Assembly: GCA_020846005.1 (NCBI GenBank)
Contig: JADLEQ010000104.1
Span: forward strand, 1 to 32,963
From: Polyangiaceae bacterium
Lineage (GTDB): Bacteria; Myxococcota_A; Polyangia; Polyangiales; Polyangiaceae
Direction of reading: 5' to 3'
Length of the DNA stretch: 32,963 nt
Shown here: in pieces, positions 17,935 through 27,029 of the stretch
Position numbering within the stretch: position 1 is the stretch's first letter
Layout of the letters: every line of letters starts with the position of its first letter
Notes under the pieces: model-generated
Told to the model about the DNA's origin: nothing
Databases searched by the model: none
Seen by the model: only the letters and a program-made list of their open reading frames with translations
Position numbers and translations under genes: made by a program

Positions 17935-19979
17935 CGGCGCGCGCGCCGCTCCAGGAAGCCCTCGAACACGGTGCGGTTCGAGGCGGTCGGGCGATCCCGG
18001 AACGTGTAGGGGCGCGGCGCCGGCGCGTTGAACAGGCAGAGGATGCCCGCCTCGATGGCGAGGGCGTGCGCCCGGACCTCGGCGGCGGCCAGCGGCGGGG
18101 CGAGCTCCTGCCCGAGCACCTCTCCGAGCCCCTTGCACGCCGGGCCGCCGGCAGGCGTGTCGAGCTGGCTCGCCGCCCCCGCGCAGCAGGAGAGCCGGAT
18201 CGCCGCGGTCGCCGCGAGCTGGTACCACCCGAGCATCGACCACTCCTTCATCCCGGGGGTCACCTTACCTGCGCCCGACGAGACGATGCGCGTGTGCAGT
18301 CGAGCGGTGATCTCGCGGAGATCCACGGCCTCGCAGACGAAACCGAACGACTCGTCGCCGCGGAAGGTGCCGTCGCCGAACCACGACGTGACGCAGCCGT
18401 CGACGCCGGCCGCGGGCGGCGCCGGCGCGCGCTCGACGACGGCGCTGGGCTGGGGCGTCGCGCTGGGCTGGGGCGTCACGCTGGGCTGGGGCGTCGCGCT
18501 CGGCTGGGGCGTCGCGCTCGGCTGCGGCGCCGCGCTCGGCTGCGGCGCCGCGCTCGGCTGGGGCGTCGCGCTGCGCTGCGCCGCGGGAGACACCGCGGGG
18601 CTCGGTCCGCTCGGCCAGGCGAGCCCCACGACCACCACCCCGACGGCGACGGCGCCGCCGCACGCGATGGCCCCCCAGCGAGGGATCCCCTTCCGGGGTT
18701 CCGCTTCCGCCGGCTGCCTCGCGGGAGCGAGGGGCGGCGAAGGCGCGGTCGCCGGGCGCGGGGCCACCGACGCCGGAGGCGGCTCCACGCGCGGCGCCGC
18801 CTCTGCGCGCGGAGGGACGGGCAGCGGCGGCAGCGACGGCGGCGGCAGCGGTCCTATCGCGATCGCGTGCGGCGGCTGGGCGGTAGGGGCGTCGTCGTCC
18901 TCCGACGCGAGCGCGGCGAGCAGCCGCTCCGTCTCCAGGGGCTCGACGGAGAGCGGCGCGTCGTCCGCCGACGCGCTCACCTCGAGCGTCGGAGCGCTGG
19001 CCCACGGCACCCGCGGCGGCGCGAGCGCCGGTTGGGGCGGCGCCGTCGACGGCGGCGAGGGCGCCACGGAGTCGGGGATGGCCACACCCTCGTCGTCGCC
19101 CAGACGGCGGCCCGGCGGCTCGACGGGGTGCAGCGACGTGCCGGTGAGCCGCGGCTCGTCGTCGTCCCAGTCCTCCTGGGCAGCCTTCTCCAGCCACCGT
19201 TCGAGCGCGCTCCGCAGATCCGCCGCGTGCAGCGTCCGCAGGGCGAGGTTCGGCTCCAGCCCGCGCTCGAGGAGCGCTTCGAGCGCGACATCCTCCACGC
19301 CCGCCAACGCGAGCCGAGGCCATCGCTTCGCGTTCATCGCCTCGAGCAGTTCGTCCTTCGACTTCGCCTCGAACGGCGCCACGCCGACGATGGCCGCGTA
19401 GAGGCACGCGTGCAGCGCCCAGACATCGTCCGCCGGCGTGGGCGGACCACCCGACAGGCGCTCCGGCGCGCTGTACGCGCCCGTGGCTGGGACGGCGAGC
19501 TGCGTGAGGATGGGGCGCGCGGTGCGGCCCTCCGGCGCGATGACGATCGCCCTCGGCGTGATCGCGCCGTGCACCGCGCCGGCGTCATGCAGCTCCACGA
19601 GCGCGTCGGCGAGCCGGATGAACCACGTCGCGGCGTCCCGCGGCGCCAGTCGGTGCAGGCGGAGCTGGTCGTGGAGCGTGCCGCCGGGGACGTGCTCCGC
19701 CACCCCGATCGCGGCCGCCTGCAGGCGCACACCTCCGGGGATCTCCTCGGGATCGAAGGTCTCCACGAAGGCGAGAAGGCTCGCCAGGTGCGGGTGCCGC
19801 ACGGCGAGCGCCGGCGCGAGCGATCGGCGCCGGCCCGCGCCGAGGGCCGACAGGACGACCAACCCCGAGCCCCTCTCGTCGGCCGCGAGCCAGGTCGGGG
19901 TCTTCCCCACGGAGGGCAGCGCGCCGGTGAAGCGATATCTGCCTGCGAGCGGCATCCGCGGCGGGAGCACCGAGCTCAT
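17931..19979 (-). CDS. Membrane-anchored serine/threonine pseudokinase
   Basis: 682 residues. Residues about 12-270 follow the Hanks-type kinase fold: YSAPERLSGG with APE at 171-173, then ADDVWALHACLYAAIVGVAPF as subdomain IX. Catalytic positions are lost. The beta-3 lysine site reads VVLSAL (Ser44), the HRDLKPEN loop reads HGAITPRA (Ala139 for Asp, Thr141 for Lys, Ala144 for Asn), and no DFG is present. A Pro-rich acidic stretch (about 290-470) precedes one transmembrane helix (GAIACGGAVAVGVVVVGLAW), a PQPSAT repeat stalk and an extracytoplasmic Cys-containing domain of about 160 residues. It probably relays or scaffolds signals without phosphotransfer. It is translationally coupled to the HAD phosphatase. 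Confidence 0.88.
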   Translation of the reverse strand: MSSVLPPRMPLAGRYRFTGALPSVGKTPTWLAADERGSGLVVLSALGAGRRRSLAPALAVRHPHLASLLAFVETFDPEEIPGGVRLQAAAIGVAEHVPGGTLHDQLRLHRLAPRDAATWFIRLADALVELHDAGAVHGAITPRAIVIAPEGRTARPILTQLAVPATGAYSAPERLSGGPPTPADDVWALHACLYAAIVGVAPFEAKSKDELLEAMNAKRWPRLALAGVEDVALEALLERGLEPNLALRTLHAADLRSALERWLEKAAQEDWDDDEPRLTGTSLHPVEPPGRRLGDDEGVAIPDSVAPSPPSTAPPQPALAPPRVPWASAPTLEVSASADDAPLSVEPLETERLLAALASEDDDAPTAQPPHAIAIGPLPPPSLPPLPVPPRAEAAPRVEPPPASVAPRPATAPSPPLAPARQPAEAEPRKGIPRWGAIACGGAVAVGVVVVGLAWPSGPSPAVSPAAQRSATPQPSAAPQPSAAPQPSATPQPSATPQPSVTPQPSATPQPSAVVERAPAPPAAGVDGCVTSWFGDGTFRGDESFGFVCEAVDLREITARLHTRIVSSGAGKVTPGMKEWSMLGWYQLAATAAIRLSCCAGAASQLDTPAGGPACKGLGEVLGQELAPPLAAAEVRAHALAIEAGILCLFNAPAPRPYTFRDRPTASNRTVFEGFLERRARR
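18442..18567. repeat. 18-bp tandem repeat encoding a PQPSAT-type stalk
   Basis: Seven consecutive 18-bp units (gcgctgggctggggcgtc and variants) with a diverged eighth after 18567. Read on the minus strand, each unit gives six residues of the form Pro-Gln-Pro-Ser-(Ala/Val)-(Ala/Thr). The array forms the extracytoplasmic spacer of the pseudokinase, and unit number changes would keep the frame. Confidence 0.9.
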
Positions 19980-19989
19980 CGGGCCGCGG

Positions 19990-19995
19990 AGCCTA
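19990..19995 (-). promoter_or_regulatory. -10-like box TAGGCT close to start codon
   Basis: On the minus strand TAGGCT ends 10 nt before the pseudokinase ATG (19979). No Shine-Dalgarno follows it. Confidence 0.35.
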
Positions 19996-20073
19996 TCACC
20001 GATCCGCGGCCATCGACGGACGAAGGAGCCCCAGCGAGGATCCCGCCCGCTCCCGGCTCAGGCGCGCAGGCGG

Positions 20074-20102
20074 TTCCGCGTCGCTCTGTCCCGGCGTAGT
20101 CT
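20074..20102 (+). promoter_or_regulatory. Putative sigma-70 promoter of pgi
   Basis: TTCCGC (20074-20079), a 17-bp spacer and TAGTCT (20097-20102), ending 21 nt before the pgi ATG. GAGGG, the ribosome site, lies between. This is one of the two places in the window where a -35-like element has canonical spacing. Confidence 0.45.
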
Positions 20103-20123
20103 CCGGCCGCCGAGGGACTCCAC

Positions 20124-21779
20124 ATGAAGCTCACCGAGACGACCGCCTGGAAGGCGCTCGCGGCCCATCGCCGCGAGCACGACGCGCTGCACCTCCGCCA
20201 GCTGTTCGCCGAAGATCCGCGCCGCTTCGAGCGCTTCTCGACGAGCGTGGGCGGCGTGCTCTTCGACTACAGCAAGCATCGCGTCACCGAGCGCACGCGC
20301 GACCTGCTGCTCGAGCTCGCGGCGGAGCGCGGGCTGCGCCGGGCGATCGACGCCATGTTCGCCGGCGAGAAGATCAACGTGACGGAGGACCGCGCCGTCC
20401 TCCACGTCGCGCTGCGCAACCGCGGCGACCGCCCCATCCTGGTGGACGGCGCCGACGTGATGCCCCTGGTGAACGGGGTGCTCGGACGCATGCGCGACTT
20501 CAGCTCCCGCGTCCGCTCCGGTGCCTGGACAGGGCACGGTGGCCGGCGCCTCACCGACGTGGTCAACCTCGGCATCGGCGGGTCCGACCTCGGGCCGGTG
20601 ATGGTGACGGAGGCGTTGAAGCCCTACGGTCGGGGCGGGCTGCGCCCGCACTTCGTCAGCAACATCGACGGCACCCACCTCACCGAGACGCTGAGGGGGC
20701 TGGACCCGGCGACGACGCTGTTCTGCGTCGCCAGCAAGACGTTCACGACGCAGGAGACGATGACCAACGCGCGGTCCGCGCGCGACTGGCTCCTCGCGAC
20801 GCTGCGGGAGCCGTCGGCGGTGGCGAAGCACTTCGTCGCGCTGAGCACCAACGCGCGGGCGGTGTCCGAGTTCGGCATCGACACCGCGAACATGTTCGAG
20901 TTCTGGGACTGGGTCGGCGGCAGGTACTCGCTCTGGAGCGCCATCGGGCTCCCCATCGCCCTCGCGATCGGCATGGATCACTTCGAGGAGCTACTCGCAG
21001 GCGCGCACGAGGCCGACGAGCACTTCCGCACGACACCCTTCGGCGAGAACGTCCCCGTGCTGATGGGTCTGCTCGGCGTGTGGTACTCGGGGTTCTTCGA
21101 CGCGCACACCCACGCGATCCTGCCGTACGACCAGTACCTCCACCGCTTCGCGGCGTACTTCCAGCAGGGCGACATGGAGAGCAACGGCAAGGGCGTGACC
21201 CGCTCGGGCGAGCCGATCTCCGACTACATGACGGGCCCCGTCGTGTGGGGCGAGCCGGGGACGAACGGCCAGCACGCGTTCTACCAGCTCATCCACCAGG
21301 GGACCCGCCTCGTCCCCTGCGACTTCCTGGCGCCCGTCGTGAGTCACAACCCGCTCGGGGATCACCACCGGATCTTGCTGGCGAACTTCTTCGCGCAGAC
21401 GGAGGCGCTCATGCGGGGGAAGACTCCGGACGAGGTGCGCGCCGAGCTGGGTCGCGCGGGGCTGCCCGCCCAGCGCATCGAGGCGCTCGTCCCACACCGC
21501 ACGTTCTCCGGCAACCGCCCGACGAGCTCGTTCTTGTTCGATCGCCTCGATCCGCGGACGCTCGGGCTGCTCGTGGCGCTCTACGAGCACAAGATCTTCG
21601 TGCAGGGCGTGGTGTGGGACGTGAACAGCTACGACCAGTGGGGCGTCGAGCTGGGCAAGCAGCTCGCGAACGCCATCTTGCCTGAGCTCGAAGGGGATAC
21701 CCCGGTCACCACCCACGACGCCTCGACGAACGGGCTCATCGCACACTTCAAGGCGCGCCGGGCGGCGAGCCGCGCGTAG
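20124..21779 (+). CDS. pgi: Glucose-6-phosphate isomerase
   Basis: 551 residues, the length of bacterial/eukaryotic-type PGI (E. coli 549). It interconverts glucose-6-phosphate and fructose-6-phosphate in glycolysis and gluconeogenesis. Conserved segments are [16 protein letters not shown] for phosphate binding, [16 protein letters not shown] (a family signature region), [13 protein letters not shown] with the catalytic-site Gln/His cluster, and a Lys-containing C-terminal signature around [13 protein letters not shown]. The start at ATG 20124 has GAGGG about 7 nt upstream. The gene is monocistronic in appearance and divergent from the pseudokinase. It also supplies fructose-6-phosphate for amino-sugar nucleotides used in polysaccharide synthesis. 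Confidence 0.98.
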   Translation: MKLTETTAWKALAAHRREHDALHLRQLFAEDPRRFERFSTSVGGVLFDYSKHRVTERTRDLLLELAAERGLRRAIDAMFAGEKINVTEDRAVLHVALRNRGDRPILVDGADVMPLVNGVLGRMRDFSSRVRSGAWTGHGGRRLTDVVNLGIGGSDLGPVMVTEALKPYGRGGLRPHFVSNIDGTHLTETLRGLDPATTLFCVASKTFTTQETMTNARSARDWLLATLREPSAVAKHFVALSTNARAVSEFGIDTANMFEFWDWVGGRYSLWSAIGLPIALAIGMDHFEELLAGAHEADEHFRTTPFGENVPVLMGLLGVWYSGFFDAHTHAILPYDQYLHRFAAYFQQGDMESNGKGVTRSGEPISDYMTGPVVWGEPGTNGQHAFYQLIHQGTRLVPCDFLAPVVSHNPLGDHHRILLANFFAQTEALMRGKTPDEVRAELGRAGLPAQRIEALVPHRTFSGNRPTSSFLFDRLDPRTLGLLVALYEHKIFVQGVVWDVNSYDQWGVELGKQLANAILPELEGDTPVTTHDASTNGLIAHFKARRAASRA

Positions 21780-22019
21780 GCGGTCCCCGGATCTCGCCGG
21801 TCGGCGCCGCCAGCTCCGCGACCGCGGGACGCAGGCCCACGAGGTGGGCGGCCTGGAGGCGGGCCGGCACGACGTTCGTCGCCGGACGAGCTGCGCGAGC
21901 GGCGCGAGCTCCGCGGATCCGAGGTGTCCGCTGGGCGAGCCGGCAGGAGCAGGAGGTCGCGGCGCGCCGACCGGGCGAGCCCGCCGCGCGAGTCGGCGAT
22001 CCCCGCAGCGCTCGCGCGC

Positions 22020-22226
22020 TCAGACACGGCCGAGGAGCAGCCCGAGCAGCGCTCCGTAGCCGGTCGAGAGCACGGGGCTCGCCCAGATCGCGCACGAGCC
22101 CGTCCGGCACCCGACGAACCGGTGGAACGCGTAGCCGGCGGCGGCTCCGGCGACGGCGAACGCGGCGAGCTTCAGCAGGGCGGGCATCGCAGGTGAGAGC
22201 CAGCCGGCGCGAATTGGGTTCGTCAC
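22020..22226 (-). CDS. Small DUF6132-like membrane protein
   Basis: 68 residues from GTG 22226, which has AGGGAG about 6 nt upstream; an alternative ATG at 22187 has no ribosome site. It contains a glycine/alanine-rich transmembrane segment with AGAAAGYAFHRFVGC, then CRTGSCAIW and a second hydrophobic stretch STGYGALLGLLLG. The CxxxxC pattern (two Cys flanking R-T-G-S) between two membrane segments is typical of DUF6132-type small proteins, often seen with sulfur or rhodanese-related genes elsewhere. No such neighbour is present here. Function unknown. Confidence 0.7.
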   Translation of the reverse strand: MTNPIRAGWLSPAMPALLKLAAFAVAGAAAGYAFHRFVGCRTGSCAIWASPVLSTGYGALLGLLLGRV

Positions 22227-22440
22227 GCCGCGCTCCCTGCCCCTCCGCCCGCCCCGCTGGCGATCCGTCGGTGCCCGGCGCGCGCCAGCGGGGGCGTCGC
22301 GGGGCGGCTTCGGGCGGACCCCTTCGGCTGCGTCGACCTCGTAGGCGCGCTCCGGCAGCGCCGGATCGACTCGCGCGCGCTGCTCGTGCTGGCCGGCAGC
22401 GCGGCCGCGCTCGGGATCACCGGCTTCGCGCGCGGCCCGC

Positions 22441-23844
22441 TCAGCACCCGCACGCGCCCGCGCACGTGAGCTTCACGTTGAGGGTGAAGACCCCGCCCTT
22501 GTCCTCGGCGGGTCCGTTGCTGTCCACCACGAGGGTGTACCAGCCGTCGGCCGGCGCCACCCAGCTGGGCGTCTGGCTGTTCGCGATGGTGCAGTACGCC
22601 TGCGTCGCGCACGTGGGGGCCGGGCAGGCGCCGCAGTCCGCGCACGCGTCCTGGTAGATCCGCAGGCTGATCGTGCCCGACCAGCCGATGGTGCAGGTCG
22701 AGCTGCCGCGGGCCAGCGACACGTCCAACGTCTCGCCCGCGCGCGCGAACACCCGATACTCGGCGTCGCCGCCCGCGCGCGTGTCGCACCCGCCGTTGAA
22801 TTGGTCGTTACGTCCGCACAACCCCCAGGTGCCGGCCACGGTGAAGCCGCCAGCCGCCCCGGCCTCCGTCCGGCTGATGCGGTACGGGTTCCCGCACCCG
22901 CCATCCTGGCTACCGCCGGAGGCGCACGCCGACGCCGGGGGCGTGCACGTCGGCGTCGCGCAGGCGTGAGCGGCGTCGCAAGTCCCCGCGGCGCAGTCGG
23001 CGGTGGTCCGGCACTGTACGCAGCTCGCCGTCCCGCCCTGGTCGAGGCAGTGCGGGGTCGACCCGCCGCACGCGGCGCAGGACGCCCCGCAGCGGGCGTC
23101 GCTCGCGCACGGGGCGCAGGCGCCCGCGTCGCACCAGCGGCCGACGCCGCAATCGGCGTCGAGGGTGCAGCTCTGGCACGCGCCCGCTGCGCACCCATAG
23201 GGGCAGGGAGTGTCCGTGGGCGCGTAGGTGCAGCTCCCGCCGGAGCACGACCCGACGCTCGCGTAGGTTCGTCGGGTCGTGGGCGTGGCGCAGGCGCTGG
23301 CGGGAGGCGTGTCGCAGGAGACGCCGGCGCACGGATCGCCGCTGCACACGCCGGCGACGCAGCCGAAGCCGCAGTCGACCGTGCGGCTGGTGTAGAGGCA
23401 GCTCCCGCCCGAGCAGGTGCCGACCGGGTCGAACACCAGCAGGTGGGTGGAGTCCTGGCACGCCGCCGCAGGGGGCGAGGCGCAGGGAACGCCGACGCAC
23501 GGGTCGGGGGCGTCCGGCGCGGCGTCGGCGCTCCCACCGCCGGATACGCCTCCCGACGCGTCGCCGCCGGTCCCGCTCGTGGCGCCGCTCCCGCTGGCAC
23601 CGCCGCTCCCCGACCCGCCGCCCGTCGCTGCGTCGCCGCCGCCCGCTGCCTCGGGCGCCGCGTCTGCGGCAGCGCCGTCGATTCCCCCCGCTCCGCCAGC
23701 ACCCGCGCGGGCCGCGTCGTGGCCGGCGTCGGCCCGCGCGCCGCCGACCGGCTGGATGTCCGCGCCGGTCGCGCACGCGACGGCCCCCCCACCCGACGCG
23801 ACACCCCAGAGGAAGAAGCCCACGAACCGGCCGAGGCGCGCCAC
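22441..23844 (-). CDS. Cys-rich repeat lipoprotein or surface protein
   Basis: 467 residues from GTG 23844. A signal sequence ends in AVAC (Cys about 24). Residues about 30-115 are a Gly/Ala/Ser/Asp-rich linker. Then come two related repeats of about 55 residues starting DPCVGVPC and DPCAGVSC, each with CSGGSC and ending C-x-x-G-x-C; further Cys-rich modules follow (about 225-310). The C-terminal part (about 320-467) looks like a beta-sandwich of the pre-peptidase C-terminal (PPC) kind, with WYTLVVDSNG. More than 40 Cys imply extensive disulfides outside the cytoplasm. This architecture is common in myxobacterial surface proteins; the ligand or role is unknown. Confidence 0.82.
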   Translation of the reverse strand: MARLGRFVGFFLWGVASGGGAVACATGADIQPVGGARADAGHDAARAGAGGAGGIDGAAADAAPEAAGGGDAATGGGSGSGGASGSGATSGTGGDASGGVSGGGSADAAPDAPDPCVGVPCASPPAAACQDSTHLLVFDPVGTCSGGSCLYTSRTVDCGFGCVAGVCSGDPCAGVSCDTPPASACATPTTRRTYASVGSCSGGSCTYAPTDTPCPYGCAAGACQSCTLDADCGVGRWCDAGACAPCASDARCGASCAACGGSTPHCLDQGGTASCVQCRTTADCAAGTCDAAHACATPTCTPPASACASGGSQDGGCGNPYRISRTEAGAAGGFTVAGTWGLCGRNDQFNGGCDTRAGGDAEYRVFARAGETLDVSLARGSSTCTIGWSGTISLRIYQDACADCGACPAPTCATQAYCTIANSQTPSWVAPADGWYTLVVDSNGPAEDKGGVFTLNVKLTCAGACGC

Positions 23845-23850
23845 GCCGAG

Positions 23851-23856
23851 ATGGTA
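23851..23856 (-). promoter_or_regulatory. -10-like box TACCAT for leaderless transcription
   Basis: On the minus strand TACCAT ends 6 nt before the GTG at 23844. No Shine-Dalgarno is present. Confidence 0.35.
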
Positions 23857-23969
23857 GCCCCGGCCCGGCCGGCCACCAGGAAGAAAGTCGCGAGCCGGTC
23901 AACGGGCACGAACCGGCCGAGGCCCACCCGGCGTTTCGCGGGTCCGCTGCGCCGGGAGGCCGCATCGGC

Positions 23970-23975
23970 TAGAGT
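23970..23975 (+). promoter_or_regulatory. -10-like box TAGAGT close to start codon
   Basis: TAGAGT ends 7 nt before ATG 23983; GAAGGG within the gap is too close to the start to be an ordinary ribosome site. Confidence 0.4.
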
Positions 23976-23982
23976 GAAGGGT

Positions 23983-24507
23983 ATGCGAAATCTTCTCGTT
24001 GGGTTGGTCGTGGTGGGAGGCGCCATGTCCGTGGTCGCGTGCAGCGACGACGGGAGCGGCGGCACCGGGGGCGGCGGAAACACTTACGGTGGCGTCTCGT
24101 TGTCGAAGAAGCTCGGGGAGTTCACCCTCGCGGACGCGAAGGGCGTCTGCAAGCAGTCGCAGAGCGAGTCGTTCAGCGCGGCGGCGGAGTTCGGGATGTG
24201 CGCCAGTGTCCTCGCGGAGCTGGCCCCGACGGAGTGCCAGTCGACCTGCTCCGAGCCGAGCGAGCCGGACCCGACGGACGATCCTTGCTCCGACGCGAGC
24301 GTCCAGGACAGCCTCACCGAGCTCGCCGGATGCGAGGCGACGCTCGGCGAGTGGGCCGCGTGCATGGACGCCGCGTCCGCGCAGTCGGAGGCGTTCTACT
24401 CGACGGTCACGTGCGAGAACGCGACGACGAAGGAGCCGCCCGCGGAGCTCCCGGCCGCTTGCGCCGCCGCCCAGACGAAGTGCCCGGACCTCTTCGACAT
24501 GGGCTGA
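23983..24507 (+). CDS. Small Cys-containing lipoprotein
   Basis: 174 residues from ATG 23983. The signal peptide ends in SVVAC (Cys about 20), then a Ser/Gly-rich linker. The mature domain (about 40-174) is acidic and mostly helical, with about eight Cys (for example C-K-Q-S, M-C-A-S, C-Q-S-T-C, A-C-M-D) likely forming disulfides. I do not recognise the family, although helical Cys-rich lipoproteins of this size are frequent in myxobacteria. It is divergent from the larger Cys-rich lipoprotein, 138 nt away, and could share regulation with it. Confidence 0.78.
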   Translation: MRNLLVGLVVVGGAMSVVACSDDGSGGTGGGGNTYGGVSLSKKLGEFTLADAKGVCKQSQSESFSAAAEFGMCASVLAELAPTECQSTCSEPSEPDPTDDPCSDASVQDSLTELAGCEATLGEWAACMDAASAQSEAFYSTVTCENATTKEPPAELPAACAAAQTKCPDLFDMG

Positions 24508-24570
24508 CGAGCCGCGGCTGAAGTCGCTCGGCGGTCGGCCGTCTCCGCAGCTGGCTCGGCGCCTCGCGCG

Positions 24571-26154
24571 TCAGCGGTGCTGCTCGCGGGTCTTCAAGAA
24601 CCGGAGCTCCGGCCACTCCTTCTGCGTCGTGTCGAGGTGCCAGCCGTTCCGCGCCAGGAACACCAGACCGCCGCTCGCGTCATCGGCCAGGCTCGCCCGG
24701 TTCTGCTCGGCGAAGCGCTCGAGCGTCGTCGCGTCGCCCTCGACCCACCGGGCCGCGGCCACGCTCGCCGTCTCGAACTGCACCGCCAGCTCGTACTCGG
24801 TGGCGAGCCGGGCGGCGAGCACCTCGAACTGGAGCACGCCGACGACCCCCACCACCCACGCACCACCGAGGCGCATCTTCATCACGGCGGCCGCGCCCTC
24901 CTCGGCGATCTGCTCCAGCGCCTTGCCGAGGTGCTTGGCCCGCAGCGGATCCAGCACGCGTACGCTGCGCAGCAGCTCGGGGGCGAAGCTCGGGATCCCC
25001 ACGAAGTGGAGGGCCTCGCCCTCGGTGAGGGTGTCTCCGATGCGCAGCGTCCCGTGGTTCGGGATGCCGAGGATGTCCCCCGGGTAGGCCTCCTCCGCCA
25101 GCTCGCGATCCTGCGCGAGGAACAACACGGGCGCCGCCACGGTGATCGGCTTGTCGCTCCGAACGTGGTGGAGCTTCATCCCGCGGCGGAAGTGTCCGGA
25201 TCCCAGGCGCAGGAACGCCACGCGGTCGCGGTGCTTCGGGTCCATGTTGGCCTGCACCTTGAAGACGAACCCCGTGACGTTCGCCTCCGTGGGCTCGACC
25301 GTCCGCTCGACGGCGCGCTGCGGCCGCGGCGGAGGGGCGAGCTCCGCGATGCCGGCGAGCAGCTCCCGCACCCCGAACGACGACAGCGCGCTGCCGAAGA
25401 AGACGGGCGTCATGTGCCCGCCGAGGTACGCTTGGCGGTCGAACGCCGGGCAGAGCCCCCGCGCCATCTCCACCTCGTCCCGGAGCGTGCGCGCGGCCTC
25501 GGGGGGCAGCAGCCGATCGAGCTTCTCGTCGGCCAGCCCCTCGCACGGCTCGCTCTCGGCGCCGAGGCGCTCGCGGCTCCGCTCGAGGAGCACGAGCCGA
25601 TCGTGGAAGAGGTCGTAACACCCGCGGAACGTGCGCCCCATCCCGATCGGCCAGCTCGCTGGCGTCACGTCGAGGGCGAGCGTCTGCTCGATCTCGCTCA
25701 TCAGGTCGAACGGGTCGCGCCCCTCGCGATCCAGCTTGTTGACGAACGTGAGGATCGGCACGTCCCGCAGGCGGCACACCTCGAAGAGCTTGCGGGTCTG
25801 CTCCTCGATGCCTTTCGCGGCGTCGAGCACCATCACGGCGGAGTCGACGGCCGTGAGCGTGCGGTACGTGTCCTCGCTGAAGTCCTCGTGGCCGGGCGTA
25901 TCGAGGAGGTTGAAGACGTGCTCCTCCCACTCGAAGCACATCGCGCTCACCGTGACGGAGATCCCACGCTCGCGCTCGACCTTCATCCAGTCGCTCCGGG
26001 CGCGCCGCTGCTCGCCGCGCGCCTTGACGGCGCCCGCGAGCTGGATCGCTCCACCGAAGAGCAGCAGCTTCTCGGTGAGCGTCGTCTTGCCGGCGTCGGG
26101 GTGCGAGATGATCGCGAACGTGCGACGGCGGGCGATCTGTCGGGCGAGGTCCAT
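24571..26154 (-). CDS. prfC: Peptide chain release factor 3 (RF3)
   Basis: 527 residues from ATG 26154 (E. coli RF3 is 529). This translational GTPase promotes dissociation of RF1/RF2 from the ribosome after termination. The GTPase motifs are G1 SHPDAGKTTLTEK (about 17-29), G2/G3 around RERGISVTVSAM and LLDTPGHEDFSEDTYR, and G4 FVNKLDREGRDPFD. The SHPDAGKTT form of G1 and the HEDFSEDTYR form of G3 distinguish RF3 from EF-G. Later beta-barrel and C-terminal domains are complete. The extension upstream of 26154 is Arg-rich and excluded. There is no obvious ribosome site; the SDR gene lies 110 nt upstream on the same strand. Confidence 0.97.
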   Translation of the reverse strand: MDLARQIARRRTFAIISHPDAGKTTLTEKLLLFGGAIQLAGAVKARGEQRRARSDWMKVERERGISVTVSAMCFEWEEHVFNLLDTPGHEDFSEDTYRTLTAVDSAVMVLDAAKGIEEQTRKLFEVCRLRDVPILTFVNKLDREGRDPFDLMSEIEQTLALDVTPASWPIGMGRTFRGCYDLFHDRLVLLERSRERLGAESEPCEGLADEKLDRLLPPEAARTLRDEVEMARGLCPAFDRQAYLGGHMTPVFFGSALSSFGVRELLAGIAELAPPPRPQRAVERTVEPTEANVTGFVFKVQANMDPKHRDRVAFLRLGSGHFRRGMKLHHVRSDKPITVAAPVLFLAQDRELAEEAYPGDILGIPNHGTLRIGDTLTEGEALHFVGIPSFAPELLRSVRVLDPLRAKHLGKALEQIAEEGAAAVMKMRLGGAWVVGVVGVLQFEVLAARLATEYELAVQFETASVAAARWVEGDATTLERFAEQNRASLADDASGGLVFLARNGWHLDTTQKEWPELRFLKTREQHR

Positions 26155-26264
26155 CGGGGCGCGGAAGATGGACCGCCGCGAGGCGGGAGTCGAGCGGCGG
26201 CGCCGCCGAGAGCTTCCGCCGCCCCGGCTGGGACCGCGCGCGCTGCGGGTGGCGGCCGCGCGCG

Positions 26265-27029
26265 TCAGGTACGCGGGCGCTGCGCCCACTTCGCGAGGTC
26301 GCGCACCACCGCCTCCGGCAGCGCGCGCACCGCGGGGGCGAGGAGACGGAGCTGCCATGGGAAGTCGAACGTACGCTCACGGCGACGGATGGCCTCGTCC
26401 GTCCACCGAGCGGCGCGCTCCACGTCGACGAGGAACGGCATCGGGTACGTGATGGACTCCGTCATCGGCGTCACGACGAACCCGGGGCAGATCGTCATCG
26501 CGTGGACGCCCGTCCCGTGGAGCTCCATCCGGAGGCCATCCATGAGCGTGATGACCGCCGCCTTCGACGCGGAGTACGCCGCGTGCCCGGGGAACGCCCG
26601 GTGCCCGGCGACGGAGCTCACGGCTGCGAGCACGCCGGAGCCGGCGCGCCGCATCGCGGGGACGAACGGCAGGACGGTGTTGGCCACGCCGATGACGTTG
26701 ATCGACAGCAGGCGCGCGACCGGCTCGGCGTCGCCGTCGAGCACGCCCTTCGGATTGGCGACGCCCGCGTTCGCTACCACGAGGTCGACGCCGCCCGCGG
26801 CCTCCAGGTAGTCGCGCGCCGCGCGCGCCAGGAAGGCGGTGTCCGCCACATCCCCGGGGTGGAGCGACACCCGCGCGCCCTTCGCCTCGAGCTCCCGCGC
26901 GAGCTCGGCGAGCAGCGACTCGCGTCGGGCGTTCAGTCCCAGAAACACGCCGGGACCGGCCCAGCGACGGGCGAGCGCGTTGCCGATGCCGGTGCTCGCG
27001 CCCGTGAGGAAGATGCGTCTCGGCTCCAT
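26265..27029 (-). CDS. Short-chain dehydrogenase/reductase
   Basis: 254 residues, the classical SDR length. The cofactor loop is TGASTGIG (9-16), the structural motif is VANAGVA, and the active site is Ser139 with Tyr152-x3-Lys156 (YSASK). A PGFVVTPM segment follows, as in classical SDRs, and the acidic/basic residues after beta-2 (NARRESLL) favour NADP(H). It probably reduces or oxidises a carbonyl or hydroxyl on a lipid or small metabolite. It is upstream of prfC on the same strand and divergent (168 nt) from the ketoacyl-synthase-III-like gene, so a fatty-acid-related role is possible but unproven. Confidence 0.92.
   Translation of the reverse strand: MEPRRIFLTGASTGIGNALARRWAGPGVFLGLNARRESLLAELARELEAKGARVSLHPGDVADTAFLARAARDYLEAAGGVDLVVANAGVANPKGVLDGDAEPVARLLSINVIGVANTVLPFVPAMRRAGSGVLAAVSSVAGHRAFPGHAAYSASKAAVITLMDGLRMELHGTGVHAMTICPGFVVTPMTESITYPMPFLVDVERAARWTDEAIRRRERTFDFPWQLRLLAPAVRALPEAVVRDLAKWAQRPRT

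Noticed and set aside
18066-20099. Plus-strand open frame opposite the pseudokinase
   Set aside because: Arg/Gly-rich antisense product; the minus strand carries kinase-fold motifs and a membrane helix.
21780-22019. Minus-strand frames after pgi with coding-like stretches (e.g. VVPARLQAAHLVGLRP)
   Set aside because: The coding-like parts lie in two different frames with no start or ribosome site. Possibly a degraded gene, but not supportable from sequence alone.
22227-22469. Plus-strand frame with coding-like codons (ending near 22469) between the DUF6132-like gene and the Cys-rich lipoprotein
   Set aside because: It has sensible residues such as RADPFGCVDLVGALRQ but no ATG, GTG or TTG in frame after the preceding stop. 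It might be a decayed gene end, but GC bias alone can produce this.
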